DNA of 64,000 nt from Intestinirhabdus alba (GCF_009711095.1 NZ_WMJZ01000009.1:1-64000); one strand, 5' to 3'. Counted from the stretch's first letter, positions 8,420 through 18,294 are shown. The notes: generated by a model from the sequence alone, not told the origin. Numbers and translations are program-made.

Positions 8420-9531
8420 TTTCCTAACTCCTCCAGGCGGCGTTTGGCCAGCGGGTTGTCCGGATCGGTCTGCAGCGCCGTCTCATACCAGTAGGCGGCG
8501 GTGTCAGGATCGGGATCTTTGAAACACTCGCTGGAGTGATGGAATTCCGGGTCATATTCACCGGCGTAGGCGATTGCCACCTTGCTGTCGCCTCCCTGGG
8601 CGCGGTTGGCGTAAAGGCGCTGGGCCACGCCGCATTTCTTCGCCTCCTTCGCCGCCTGAATTACCGCCAGCAGCCCGTCGCTGTCCAGCTGTTGACCGGT
8701 GCAATTCTGGACAAACTCCAGCTCGTCCAGGCGGGCCAGGTTCTCTGCTGAACAGGCGTCGGCCGTCAGCTGGTCCGCCGTCTCCGGCGCGGCCGGTGCG
8801 GCTGGTTCGGCTGGTTCGGCGGGAGCCGGGGCTGCCGGTTCGGCGGTCCGGGGCGGCGTCGGGGCGTCCGGCGTCGAACTGCGGTCTGTGAACCACAGCA
8901 GGGCAACGATAAGGATAATCAGCCCGATCGCGGCGGCGATAATCCACGGCAGGCGGGACGGGCCGCGTTTGGCCTTATCCGCGCCGGACGAGGCGGTTGG
9001 CGCGGTCGATGCCACCGGTTCAGCTACCGGTTCAGCCACCGACTCAACGGCCGGTTCAATCACCGACTCAGCGGCCGGTTCAACCACCGCCTCGGCAACG
9101 GGGGCCGCCGGCGCTTCAGCGATCGGGGCCGGCTCCGGGGCAGCCAGCACGCTGCTGCCGCCGTAGCTGTCGGTATGGCCGCGAGCGTTGGAGGAGAGCA
9201 GCTCGTCGCGCACCAGCTGCAGCGTGGTGCTGCGCATTTCGCCGGAGTTCAGCCTGAGCTGGATCTGCACCTGGCTGGCGTTCTCCAGCAGCGGATCGAG
9301 CAGGGAAGGGCCAATATGAAAACCGGAGCCGTTGGTCAGCGGGTAGCCGCCGTCGATGGTAAACCAGTGCGGTGCCGGGCTCCAGCCTCCGTCAGGCTGC
9401 AGATAGTAGTGCTCATTATTACAAAGCGTGAAGGTCAGGTTGCTCAGCACCGACCGCTCGCCGCGCAGGCGAACCATCAGTTGTGCTGTGCCCGGCACTG
9501 CCGGCTGGCTGGCAATCATTTTAGCTAGCAT
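8416..9531 (-). CDS. Single-span envelope protein with Pro/Ala/Glu-rich linkers
   Basis: This 371-residue protein has an N-terminal globular part (residues 1-115), a repetitive Glu/Pro/Ala/Val linker (about 130-185), one membrane span (about 192-214), a second Pro/Ala/Glu linker (about 218-250) and a C-terminal domain with six or so conserved-looking cysteines and a TPR/Sel1-like helix pair (AAYWYETALQTDPDNPLAKRRLEEL). The layout predicts a cytoplasmic N-domain and a periplasmic C-domain. The start overlaps the end of srfC by seven bases and the end overlaps the vWA start. No family name is recognised. It probably links cytoplasmic SrfB/SrfC with the periplasmic parts. Confidence 0.8.
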   Translation of the reverse strand: MLAKMIASQPAVPGTAQLMVRLRGERSVLSNLTFTLCNNEHYYLQPDGGWSPAPHWFTIDGGYPLTNGSGFHIGPSLLDPLLENASQVQIQLRLNSGEMRSTTLQLVRDELLSSNARGHTDSYGGSSVLAAPEPAPIAEAPAAPVAEAVVEPAAESVIEPAVESVAEPVAEPVASTAPTASSGADKAKRGPSRLPWIIAAAIGLIILIVALLWFTDRSSTPDAPTPPRTAEPAAPAPAEPAEPAAPAAPETADQLTADACSAENLARLDELEFVQNCTGQQLDSDGLLAVIQAAKEAKKCGVAQRLYANRAQGGDSKVAIAYAGEYDPEFHHSSECFKDPDPDTAAYWYETALQTDPDNPLAKRRLEELGK

Positions 9532-12239
9532 GAGGTGTTCTCTTGTTTCAGGTTACCGATGATTTGACCAAGCTGTCGGTTATGTTCGAAGGAGATATCG
9601 CGCGTGGCGGTGTGCCCCGCGTTGTCCAGAATGACGCTCATCAGCGCCGACAGCCAGTCGCCGATCCAGGCGAGGCCGGGCTGAGAGGCGAGGGGAGGCA
9701 GCTGCGGCAGCTCGTCGTTGATAAGCGGTGCCGGATGCGCAAAAACTTTGCCCTTGTTGCCCACGTAGCTGTTGGGAACCTGTTCCTGGGGCAGAGAGAG
9801 ATAGCCAAACCAGGCGATAAAGTCGCGGATGGCCAGCTGGGCGCGCAGAACCTGGCGCGCCATCAGCTGCTCGCGGCGGGTGTTGGCCTGCTCCTGGCCC
9901 GCCAGCGCGCGCCTGAGCGTGCCCGGCAGATCCAGCCGGGTGGCCGCCGTAATCAGCTCCTCGCAGAGGAGGTTGATCAGCTCGCCGTTCAGGCCCGCCT
10001 GATGCCAGGATGCGGTCTGCAGCGGCAGCTCCCGCAGGTGGGAGACCCACGCCTTGAAGGCCTGTTGGGCGAACTCGTCGTCCTGGCCTGTCCGTTCCGG
10101 CACGGGGGCGGGCTGCGTGGCGGTAGGCGGCGCGTCGACGTCCGGGGTGGCAAAGGGGGCATCGCCAAAGGGATTCGCGCCAAACGGGTTGTCACCGAAG
10201 GGGTTAGCGGCCAGCGTCGGTTCGGGGGCGGCATCCCCGACGGTCGGCGTTTCCTCGGTCTGTTCGCGAATGCTCAGATAGATGTTGTTCAGCTCGCGGG
10301 TCGGCAGATCCAGACGATTGAGCAGCTCCCCCATGCCCCGCGCACCGCTGGATAAGCCCTGCCACAGCGCCTGGGCGATGGCCTGCTTTTTGGCTTTCTG
10401 ACCATCACCGTCCTGCTCGTACCAGCGGCCGAGAAGCTCGTCGCCCGTCTTCTGGCGGCACTGCTGCAATTGTTCGCGCAGGCGCTGCAGCTTAAAGTCC
10501 AGATGAGCGACCCCGCGCAGGGCGTCGGTCAGGCGGGAGATGCCGCCGTCGTTCAGCGCCAGCATCGCCCGCCAGGCGGCCTCCGGTTCGGCAACGTGGC
10601 GGAGGACGTTCTTCCCGCTGATAAAGGTGCGGCCCATCACCTCAAGCACCTCGCGATAGCGTTCGGCAAAGGCCACTTCGTTGAGCTTCTCCTCGCCGGG
10701 CACGTTTTCCAGGGTGAGGAAGGGGTTATCCAGGCCGGGCTTACGCACCAGGAAGCAGTTCCTGAACGGCTGCTCCGGTGCCCACTGCTGCAGCCAGTCG
10801 TAGTGGGCGAAACGTTCAAGCAGCGTCATATGTAGCATCCCTTCCCAGCCCTCTTTCAGCTGGCTTTCGCTGTGCTTCAGGCTGTTGTTGATGCGCATGT
10901 CGCACATGGTGATCGCCCAGAACAGCCCCGGACGGCTGGTTTCGCGCTCTGTTGCCGTTCTGCCCTGGGTCTTTTCCACCCAGCGGTTGAGCACCGGGCC
11001 GACGTCGGCGACATCGCTCTGTTTCACCGAGCTGGCGCACACCACCAGGGCGTTCATCTCCTGATTGTCGGTGTAGCGCTCGAAAAGACAGGCGACCTTG
11101 CCGCGCAGGAGCAGCTGCGAAATCGGGTTCAGCCCGTCCCGTCCGGCCTCCTCAAGGGCGGTGATTTTCAGGCGGCCGCGATAGCCGGGGAAGTCGAGCA
11201 GATCGACCTGCTCCATTACGCTACCGTCGGGGATCTCCGCCAGCGGGAAAATCAGTTCGGTCGTCAGCGCGGCCAGTTCGGCCTGGGTCAGGGTGGCGCT
11301 GCCGCACTGCTGCGCCTCCTTCCAGTAGCGGACTTCGACGCCGCGATCCTGGCCTGAGCCAAGCCGGTTAATGCTGTCGACATTCATAATGCTGCCGCCG
11401 CTGTGATCGATGAGCGCCTCCAGCGGCGCAAAGACCAGCCGGGCGTGGTCGAGCCTCGTCAGCACGTTTGCCAGCGAGCGATAAAGCTCCGTCAGCGCGG
11501 GCTGTTCGCCCCACAGCAGTGAGAAAAGTTCGGCCCGTTCGTTCGGGGTGAGCGTCGGCGCGAGCCTGAGCACCTGCGGCCAGTAGGCGTGCTCCAGCTT
11601 CTCCACGGACTTTCTGAACGAGGCGTTGAGATATTCCCACAGCGCCACCACGTCCTCGCTGCTGACGCCGTTATTCGCTTTTGGCCGCGCCGTCTGCTGC
11701 AGAAAAGGGCGCAGCCGTTCTTCAATGCGCGGCTCGTCCAACTGATAGCTCATCTGCTCGTGGTTAAAGTCGTTAAACCATGAGTTGGCAAGGATCTTCG
11801 CCAGATCGATTTCGCTGAACAGGCGCAGGGGAACCGGAAAGCCTGCGGGCGCGTCGGGAGCCTGGCGGGTGAAGCGGGTGACCAGGCCGGTGGCCTCTTT
11901 TCCGCCCCCGACCGGGTTGACCTCCTTGATAAAGTCCACCCGCTGGCTGCCGTAGTTGGCTTCCAGCGCGCCGTTGCTGCCCGCCGCCAGCGCCGAGATT
12001 AGATACGACTTACCCGCCTGGGAGATGCCGAAAAAGCCGACGGTCATCGGCGTGGTGGCCACCTGCGCGAGGCTGGTGGCCAGATTGCGGGTACGCAGCA
12101 GGTTTAAGTTAAGTTTATCCGCTTCGTTATCGAGACGACGGGAGCCGGTGCGGACGGTATCGACCCAGTCAAGCGCCTCCAGGCAGCCCTGGGCGACGGC
12201 CGCCCATCCCTGAGAGAGAGACTTTTGTTCGTTATTCAT
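9525..12239 (-). CDS. srfC: SrfC family P-loop GTPase-like protein
   Basis: This 904-residue cytoplasmic protein of the SrfC family (named in Salmonella as an SsrB-regulated factor) has a clear Walker A motif, GISQAGKS (residues 71-78), and a DxxG-type motif in LLDFPGYRG (about 346-354). This arrangement is seen in dynamin-like and other large GTPases. A linker at about residues 680-697 holds tandem NPFG units (see findings). The start ATG shares bases with the srfB stop (TAATG). The name virulence factor comes from Salmonella annotation; the sequence itself shows a nucleotide-dependent switch or remodelling protein, not a secreted effector, because no export signal is present. Nucleotide specificity cannot be told: a clear NKxD motif was not found. 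Confidence 0.88.
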   Translation of the reverse strand: MNNEQKSLSQGWAAVAQGCLEALDWVDTVRTGSRRLDNEADKLNLNLLRTRNLATSLAQVATTPMTVGFFGISQAGKSYLISALAAGSNGALEANYGSQRVDFIKEVNPVGGGKEATGLVTRFTRQAPDAPAGFPVPLRLFSEIDLAKILANSWFNDFNHEQMSYQLDEPRIEERLRPFLQQTARPKANNGVSSEDVVALWEYLNASFRKSVEKLEHAYWPQVLRLAPTLTPNERAELFSLLWGEQPALTELYRSLANVLTRLDHARLVFAPLEALIDHSGGSIMNVDSINRLGSGQDRGVEVRYWKEAQQCGSATLTQAELAALTTELIFPLAEIPDGSVMEQVDLLDFPGYRGRLKITALEEAGRDGLNPISQLLLRGKVACLFERYTDNQEMNALVVCASSVKQSDVADVGPVLNRWVEKTQGRTATERETSRPGLFWAITMCDMRINNSLKHSESQLKEGWEGMLHMTLLERFAHYDWLQQWAPEQPFRNCFLVRKPGLDNPFLTLENVPGEEKLNEVAFAERYREVLEVMGRTFISGKNVLRHVAEPEAAWRAMLALNDGGISRLTDALRGVAHLDFKLQRLREQLQQCRQKTGDELLGRWYEQDGDGQKAKKQAIAQALWQGLSSGARGMGELLNRLDLPTRELNNIYLSIREQTEETPTVGDAAPEPTLAANPFGDNPFGANPFGDAPFATPDVDAPPTATQPAPVPERTGQDDEFAQQAFKAWVSHLRELPLQTASWHQAGLNGELINLLCEELITAATRLDLPGTLRRALAGQEQANTRREQLMARQVLRAQLAIRDFIAWFGYLSLPQEQVPNSYVGNKGKVFAHPAPLINDELPQLPPLASQPGLAWIGDWLSALMSVILDNAGHTATRDISFEHNRQLGQIIGNLKQENTSC

Positions 12240-15200
12240 TACTTTTTAACACTCCCGCTGTCGAGCCAGTGCCGGCTGTCAATCAGTCCTGTATCAGGCA
12301 TGGTATTGAGTTCCAGTTCCACATCGCGTTTGCTGAACGACTTGTCGGTGTTGCTGCTCACCTCGGCAATGGTCAGGCGATCGCTAATCAGCCCCAGCCG
12401 GTGGGCGCGTTTGCCTTTATCAATCGTCAGCCTGACCCTGAGGTAGGGCGATCCGCCGTCGGTGGGGGTGGACGCAGAGAATTTCTTGCGCCCCTCTTCG
12501 CTGAAGCGCAGGGTATACAGCGGCGCGGCGGACCAGCGCTCCGCGTCCAGCTGGCGATAGCCCAGCCGCAGATCGCCGCGCATCACGATGCTGCGGGTCG
12601 TTTTCTCTCCCGCTTCGTCCTCAATAACCGGCAGTGAAATCTGGCCGTTCTCCGATTTGATATGGCGATAAACCACGTCGGCATCGCGGATCAGGTTGTC
12701 CATGTCGATGATGCCGATATGGCGAATGGTCGAGTAGGGTTTGAGCGCCGGGGTGCGGAAGTGGAAGTTGGGAATGCTGTGGTTGGCGCACAGCAGGGTC
12801 AGCATTGCGCCGACCGAGGCGGTACTTTTTGGATCGTCAATATGGCCGTTTTTATGGAACGGATACCAGGCTCCGGTCTGGTAGCCGTGCAGCGCTAAAA
12901 TACGCCCCGGCGGCAGCGGCAGGTTGCGGCGAATAATCGCCTGAATGCCGGGCAGCTGCGACGGCCGGCCGGTGAGCAGCAGCAGGTCGCACTGATAGCA
13001 GGCCAGCACTTCGCACAGGGCGGTGAGTGGTTTGTCGATATTGAACTTGCCCGCGCACAGATCGCCATGCAGCTTCGCCAGCGGCAGGGTAAGCGTCACG
13101 TCCGCCAGCCTGAAGTCGGCGGGGCCGCCCGCTTTCTGCACCTCCCGGCGCACAAAGCTTTCCACCTCCTCGCGGAGGCTGCCGTCGGGCAGCAGCTCGC
13201 TGACCCGCTGGTTAACGATCGGGTGGGTTTGTTCATCCAGGGGATCGAACTGCTCGTAGCGGCCAAGAATCGTCAGGGCCAGCGGCACGAAAAGCTGCAG
13301 GCTAAGCTGCTGGCGCAGGACCGCCTCGGCGGCGCTGATATTCTGCGAGCCGCACAGCCGGGACATCAGGGTTTCAACCGCGTTGACTCCCGCCTCGCGC
13401 AGCGCCTGCTCCAGGGCGGGTAAGATATAGGACTGAATCACGTCGAGCAGGACGTCATCGCCCGCAATCTTCACGCTGTCCCGGAAGCGCTGACGGGGAA
13501 TGATATGCGCATTGGTGCCACCGCCGGTGTGGCCGTTGCGATCCAGCCGGTAGTCGGTGATCACCAGATCGGTGGTGCCACCGCCGATGTCAATTGACGC
13601 AATAGAGAGGGTTTCCCGATCCTGGCGATCGGGGCGGCCCAGGGCGGCAAAAAAGGACTCCGGGTGGCCGGCGAAATTCTGGTTGATCTCGGTATACAGA
13701 TAGACCAACTGGGCGCAGGAGGCTTCATCCCACTCCACGCGAATTTCGGGCAGCGGGATTTTGACCCTGTCCCTGGTGGATGCCTCCTGCTGGTCCAGGT
13801 AAGGATCGTTTTCGCCGCTGTGCCAGCGCAGGGATTTCCACACCAGCCCCACCGCCTGCCGCATTCTGTCGTCAAGTATACAGCGCTCCGCCATCGGCAT
13901 ACCGGGCGGAACGGTAAGAATAATATTGCGCAGCTGGCGGGGAATTCCGGCATGGCCCTGGCGGACGCGCTGCTCCGGGCTGTTTATCTGGCTGATGGCC
14001 TGGGTCAGCGCCTCGGAGAGCATAAAGGTCATCAGCGCGCTGCGCGAATAGCGCGGCGTGAAGACCGGAATGCGGTCCATTTCGTCTTCAATGGTGTGCA
14101 GCGCCTCGCCTTTTTCATCGATCAGGTTGGCAAAGGGGGCCGCCGTCGCCAGCGGGTTGCTGTCCTGCACATAGCTGCCGTTAAAGCGCCAGCCCTGCCC
14201 GTAATACTTTTCATCCCATAAGTAGCGCTTAGGGCTGGAAAGGCCGGTGGAGCCTTCGCTGCCCCGGCGGCGGGCAGCCAGCCGTCCGGCCTCACCGCCG
14301 ATGCGGGCGATGGTTGGCCACTGGAAGGCGTCGTGGCGGCCGCTGCGCACCGAACAGTGGTCTTTGCCGAAAAAGGCCTGGGAGAACTCGACCCGGCTTT
14401 CGAAAGGCTCGGTGTAAATGTGCTCCGGTGCGCTGAGATCCCGCAGCTTTAGCACGTAGTTGTGCATCAGCCCGGAGCCGGACTGGCCGTGATCTTCAAT
14501 CAGAATACCGCAGGTGCGCGAGTTGCCGACGTCAAGGATCAGGTCGACCGGTATCGGCCTGATGGCGTTGGTTTCCCGGTTGGCGATCACCCGGAACTGC
14601 GGCAGGGCGATCGCAGGCTCCGTCTGGGTCTGCAGGCCTTCCACCGGGATCGCCATCAGCGACAGCAGGTTGAGGTAGTGCGCCAGCGGATACTGCTGCG
14701 CAAGCTCCTGTTCGCGCTCGTCGATGTCGCGGCCTTTGCTGGCCTCTTTATAGACTTCGACAAGCCACTCTTTAATCCACTCCTGGGTCAGATACCAGTT
14801 CAGCGCGTAGGTGGCGGTGGCCACGGCGAAGGTGGCACCGGCGCTGACGTCCTCCTGGTTCGGGCTGAGATCGGCTGCCGACGGCTGCCTGGGCATAATC
14901 CGGGTATCAATCGCCAGGGTCATGCGATGGCTGTGCTCGTCCATATCCGGCTCCGGTAGCTTCACCAGCCGAAAACGCGCCCAGTTCAGCGGCCCCTCCT
15001 GGTAGATATTCGGCGGGCTGAAGCGAAACAGGGGAAGCGGCAGCCAGACGCCATCCAGCAGCTTAAGGCTCTGCTCGACGGGGATATCATACTGGCCTTT
15101 GGCCTTTTCGATATCGTCAGGCGTCGGCTGATAAAAGTAGTAATCGCGCTGCTCGTTGTACAGCAGGCGGGTGAGTACGCCGTTGGCTAATTTAACAAAC

Positions 15201-15307
15201 TCGCCTGCGGGCCAGCGCCCGGGCGTCAGGCCAAAATCCATAAACTGGATCCCGGAATCGCCAACCAGCGTAACCTGGCGGTCATAAGCAATAATCTCAG
15301 GTAACAT
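12239..15307 (-). CDS. srfB: SrfB family actin/Hsp70-like ATPase-fold protein
   Basis: This 1022-residue cytoplasmic protein belongs to the SrfB family. Two glycine-rich phosphate-binding motifs of the actin/Hsp70/sugar-kinase superfamily can be read: DVGNSRTCGILIE (about residues 256-268) and SIDIGGGTTDLVI (about 571-583). The second is almost identical to the phosphate-2 motif of Hsp70-like proteins. It therefore probably binds ATP and changes shape or recruits partners. A conserved-looking C-terminal region (about 750-1000) has no motif that I know. It stands between srfA and srfC as in Salmonella. The start ATG follows srfA with an 18-base gap. Confidence 0.9.
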   Translation of the reverse strand: MLPEIIAYDRQVTLVGDSGIQFMDFGLTPGRWPAGEFVKLANGVLTRLLYNEQRDYYFYQPTPDDIEKAKGQYDIPVEQSLKLLDGVWLPLPLFRFSPPNIYQEGPLNWARFRLVKLPEPDMDEHSHRMTLAIDTRIMPRQPSAADLSPNQEDVSAGATFAVATATYALNWYLTQEWIKEWLVEVYKEASKGRDIDEREQELAQQYPLAHYLNLLSLMAIPVEGLQTQTEPAIALPQFRVIANRETNAIRPIPVDLILDVGNSRTCGILIEDHGQSGSGLMHNYVLKLRDLSAPEHIYTEPFESRVEFSQAFFGKDHCSVRSGRHDAFQWPTIARIGGEAGRLAARRRGSEGSTGLSSPKRYLWDEKYYGQGWRFNGSYVQDSNPLATAAPFANLIDEKGEALHTIEDEMDRIPVFTPRYSRSALMTFMLSEALTQAISQINSPEQRVRQGHAGIPRQLRNIILTVPPGMPMAERCILDDRMRQAVGLVWKSLRWHSGENDPYLDQQEASTRDRVKIPLPEIRVEWDEASCAQLVYLYTEINQNFAGHPESFFAALGRPDRQDRETLSIASIDIGGGTTDLVITDYRLDRNGHTGGGTNAHIIPRQRFRDSVKIAGDDVLLDVIQSYILPALEQALREAGVNAVETLMSRLCGSQNISAAEAVLRQQLSLQLFVPLALTILGRYEQFDPLDEQTHPIVNQRVSELLPDGSLREEVESFVRREVQKAGGPADFRLADVTLTLPLAKLHGDLCAGKFNIDKPLTALCEVLACYQCDLLLLTGRPSQLPGIQAIIRRNLPLPPGRILALHGYQTGAWYPFHKNGHIDDPKSTASVGAMLTLLCANHSIPNFHFRTPALKPYSTIRHIGIIDMDNLIRDADVVYRHIKSENGQISLPVIEDEAGEKTTRSIVMRGDLRLGYRQLDAERWSAAPLYTLRFSEEGRKKFSASTPTDGGSPYLRVRLTIDKGKRAHRLGLISDRLTIAEVSSNTDKSFSKRDVELELNTMPDTGLIDSRHWLDSGSVKK

Positions 15308-15325
15308 AACGTCACTCGTTCCTGG

Positions 15326-16768
15326 TTAGGTATTGGGTTGAAGCATACGGATAGGGAAGCGGCTGCTTCCGTCATTGCTGCCGACGCAGTCGGCGTGACC
15401 AGAAGAAGGCGATGTGCACTCAATGGCCGGAACAATAAAATTCGAACCGTCGCTACATTTCATCTGTTCGGGACTGGTAATGCGCAGGGTGCCCTGCTGC
15501 ATACCGCCGGCGGCTGAACCCGTGCAGACAACGCCGCTGGACTGGCGTACGTTAACGGTGCCGTTGCCCTCTTTAAAGGTGTACTGCAGCTGCAGCGGGC
15601 GGCCCGTCAGCGTGTCCTGAATGCCGCCGTTTACCCGCCACTGGCCGTTCAGAAAACGGGCGGGGCCGTCGGGAAGCGTCGGGGGAAAGCTCAGCGGCTC
15701 GCCCTGCGCCGGTATCGCCGGCGGCGCGATTGGGGAGAGTGGCTCCCGGGGCTGGCCGTCCGGCACCGCCGGGACGGCGGGAGGGGGCGGTTCGACCGCA
15801 GGCGCAGCCGCTTCGCGCTGGTCTGACGGGAGCGGGGGAGCGCCCGGGGCGCTATCGTCGACGAGGGGCGGATGGGCGCTGTGAGCGGCGCTTGCCGCCC
15901 GCTCTGCGGCGAGATGCGCTTCCGCTGCCGTGCTGGCCCCGGCGGACGCTCTCAGGTTCGCCTTCGTCACGCTCTGCGCTTCGACGACGCCGCTGCGCTC
16001 CCGCGACCCGGAGCGCGTCTCCTCGCTCTGCCGATCCGTAAGGCCCGTCGGGGAAAGGGCAGGGGCGCAGCCGCGCAGCAGCCCCAGCGCCAGCGCCAGC
16101 AGCAGCAGTGCGAACAGCGGCCAGAGCAGCCAGCGCCATCGCCATTGCCAGCAGCAGCCACGGCGCTGGGTGAGCGTGATGGCCTCTGCGGCCGACGCGC
16201 CGGTCGCTGGCAGGGGCGCGACCGGCGGCACCGACGCTTGTGCGGATACCGGCTGCGGAGCGGGAGCGGCATTCAGCCAATGCATGGGATTGCGCGGTTC
16301 GTCGGTGGGGTGGATAAAGCCCCAGAAGGTGATCACCAGCACCCCGTCGACCAGATAGACGAAGTCGTAATCCGGGAAGTGGACGACCGAGGTCAGGAGC
16401 CGGGCAAAGACCTGGCGATCGCCGCCGGCGTTATTCTGCTCCGCATTGCGCATTTGCTCGCTCAGGGCCTGGACGGCTATCTGAAACTCACTGAACTGCT
16501 GGCGCGCGGAGGCGCGTTCGCTTTCGCTGGCGGCGCTCCACGGGATCACGTCGCCGGGAAAGCTGCTGTACCAGTCGGTGCGATCGCCGCCCTGGTCGTT
16601 TTGCGGAACGGCAAGATGACGGGCAAGGTTGCGCCCGGCGTCCAGCCGGTAGATAGCTTCGCGCAGCTGAAACGCCATTCTGAACACCGGATAGCCGGTT
16701 TCACCAAGCGCCCTGAACGCCGAGTTTTGCCCGCTACGCAACAGCGGTCCCTGAATCGAATTTCGCAT
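15326..16768 (-). CDS. srfA: SrfA family single-span membrane protein
   Basis: This 480-residue protein has an N-terminal cytoplasmic domain (to about 170) with a motif-like stretch FVYLVDGVLVITFWGFIHP, then a Trp-rich membrane span (about 205-231), a long Pro/Ala/Glu linker (about 240-365) and a C-terminal domain likely in the periplasm (RFLNGQWRVNGGIQDTLTGRPL onward). The ATG at 16768 is chosen because AGAAGG lies eight bases upstream; the GTG at 16777 is too close to that site. SrfA, srfB and srfC follow each other as in Salmonella. Its one-span layout resembles that of its two neighbours (16980-18095 and 8416-9531). Biochemical function is unknown. Confidence 0.85.
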   Translation of the reverse strand: MRNSIQGPLLRSGQNSAFRALGETGYPVFRMAFQLREAIYRLDAGRNLARHLAVPQNDQGGDRTDWYSSFPGDVIPWSAASESERASARQQFSEFQIAVQALSEQMRNAEQNNAGGDRQVFARLLTSVVHFPDYDFVYLVDGVLVITFWGFIHPTDEPRNPMHWLNAAPAPQPVSAQASVPPVAPLPATGASAAEAITLTQRRGCCWQWRWRWLLWPLFALLLLALALGLLRGCAPALSPTGLTDRQSEETRSGSRERSGVVEAQSVTKANLRASAGASTAAEAHLAAERAASAAHSAHPPLVDDSAPGAPPLPSDQREAAAPAVEPPPPAVPAVPDGQPREPLSPIAPPAIPAQGEPLSFPPTLPDGPARFLNGQWRVNGGIQDTLTGRPLQLQYTFKEGNGTVNVRQSSGVVCTGSAAGGMQQGTLRITSPEQMKCSDGSNFIVPAIECTSPSSGHADCVGSNDGSSRFPIRMLQPNT

Positions 16769-16962
16769 TGTCTGCACCTTCTGAGGCGGTGATTAGTGTA
16801 TGTGGCCAGGCTGTGTTCCAGAACCGGGCGTGGCGTCGACGCTGAGTCAGAAGCGCGCTCCGCAGGGCCGGGGCCATTCAGCTCCGCTCCCGCGTTACTC
16901 GCCGGGCATCCGGAACAACCCACTATTACGGCTCGCGCCTTGTCGGACCTGAACGATCGCCC

Positions 16963-16989
16963 GCGACGCTCACGAACGGTTAAGGGACA
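16963..16989 (+). repeat. Short dispersed repeat (27 bp), copy 1
   Basis: This 27-base sequence, containing CACGAACGGTTAAGGGACA, is repeated exactly at 41038-41064 and in part near 63645 (inverted). It lies in the gap before srfA, touching the 3' end of the TerD-like gene. It is a dispersed intergenic element of unknown type. Confidence 0.6.
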
Positions 16990-18095
16990 GCCTGGTTTTT
17001 ACTTGCGCCGGGCGACCATTCAAAGCCCCAGCCATAGTGCTTATCCAGCGCCTCCCGGTTGGGGAAGAAGCGGTTAAGCCGTTCAATTTTGATGTCGCCG
17101 TTGACGTTTTTTAATCGGGCGATTGCGGCGACGCCGCTAAGCTCGCTGTCGTCGGAGAGCGTTGTATGTATCGGCGGCTGGCCGGGAACCGTAAGGGTGA
17201 TGGTGGCCTCTGTTCCCTGCCAGCTGCTGGCACCGCCGTAGATGAAGCTGTAGATCAGCACTTCATCCATCTCCTGCCAGCGGCTGCCGTTGATGACGAT
17301 CCACTCGCCGTCCTCATCGTCGCCGTCGCGCAGATCTTTCTGTAAGCGCACAAAAGGCGGTTTGTCGTAGCTGCCGGAAAGCTTGCTGAGCGCCTCAACC
17401 CCGTGCCTGTCGCCGTTTTTAAAGCGAATAAACGCGGCAATATCCAGATCGATCGGCTCCTGACGGGTGCCCCGCTGCCAGGTGAGGTTAATTGTGATCC
17501 GGCCAAAGTCTTTGCGCCCGGCGAGGCTGACGCTGGGGTTCTGCTGGGTCAATTCTGTCTGCGGGGCCGTAGCGGCGCGATGCATAAACCACCAGGCGAG
17601 CGCCAGCAGAAGCAGTAACAGCAGCAGGATCGCCAGGAGCCGGGGCAGCAGGCGTTTACGTCCCGCTGCCGGAGCCGGGACGGGGGGGGCCGGGGGCGCT
17701 TCCCGGGGGGGCTGCGCCCAGTTGATGAGCACCGGCTCGCCGCCGACGTCGTAGCAGGTCATCTCCTGTGAGCGGGTGAGCAGCATACGCAGCGCCGCGG
17801 CCGACGCTCGATCTCCCCTGGCGTCGAGTTGTTCCGTCAGGCCCGCGAGGATCGTCTGGTATTGCTGACATTTGTTCTGCAGCCGGAGCTGCCCGGCATC
17901 GTCCAGCGCCGACTGCGGCCGGGCCAGCCCTTCGCGCGGCGTCCACCATTCGAGATTGCCCCCGGCGCTACGGCGGGGTGAGGCGTAAAGCAGCGCCAGC
18001 GCGGGAGGAAGATGACGATGGATAATCGCCACCGTCTCCTTCCAGGTGGCAAGAGTGGTTTCATCAATCGGTGCAGCACTTATTAATCGTTGCAT
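16980..18095 (-). CDS. Membrane-anchored TerD-like domain protein
   Basis: This 371-residue protein has an N-terminal helical domain, a Leu-rich membrane span (about residues 148-169) and a C-terminal domain (about 190-370) that resembles TerD of tellurium/stress-response loci: ITINLTW, then DLDIAAFIRFKNG, SGSYD, GDDEDGEWIVING, and a last strand pair. TerD domains bind calcium through acidic residues of this kind; here the domain would be in the periplasm. The ATG at 18095 was chosen because the protein then begins with a compact N-domain; the ribosome site is weak and the ATG at 18140 remains possible. It sits between the lipoprotein genes and srfA. Confidence 0.7.
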   Translation of the reverse strand: MQRLISAAPIDETTLATWKETVAIIHRHLPPALALLYASPRRSAGGNLEWWTPREGLARPQSALDDAGQLRLQNKCQQYQTILAGLTEQLDARGDRASAAALRMLLTRSQEMTCYDVGGEPVLINWAQPPREAPPAPPVPAPAAGRKRLLPRLLAILLLLLLLLALAWWFMHRAATAPQTELTQQNPSVSLAGRKDFGRITINLTWQRGTRQEPIDLDIAAFIRFKNGDRHGVEALSKLSGSYDKPPFVRLQKDLRDGDDEDGEWIVINGSRWQEMDEVLIYSFIYGGASSWQGTEATITLTVPGQPPIHTTLSDDSELSGVAAIARLKNVNGDIKIERLNRFFPNREALDKHYGWGFEWSPGASKNQAVP

Positions 18096-18294
18096 GGCCC
18101 TGGGGTAGTGTTGCTGGCTTCGGCCGCGCCGGAAGCCCATCGTCAGCGATATCAGGACAGCGACCCGTTGTTTTCAGGCGCTATGCGCGCGGCTCCATAG
18201 CGCATCCTGACGAGGCCCGCTCGCGCTGCGAGGCGAAAACTATTGGGTCGATATCCTTCCTTTCCGGCAAAGAGCGGCTGCCGGGGGCCACAGC

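Noticed and set aside
8536-9530. Long plus-strand frames across the srf genes
   Set aside because: They are mirror frames caused by high GC and third-position bias of the real minus-strand genes; they lack ribosome sites and recognisable motifs.
9525-16768. SrfABC as secreted virulence effectors
   Set aside because: SrfB and SrfC have no export signal and carry nucleotide-binding motifs; SrfA has a membrane span. The name alone is no proof of secretion.
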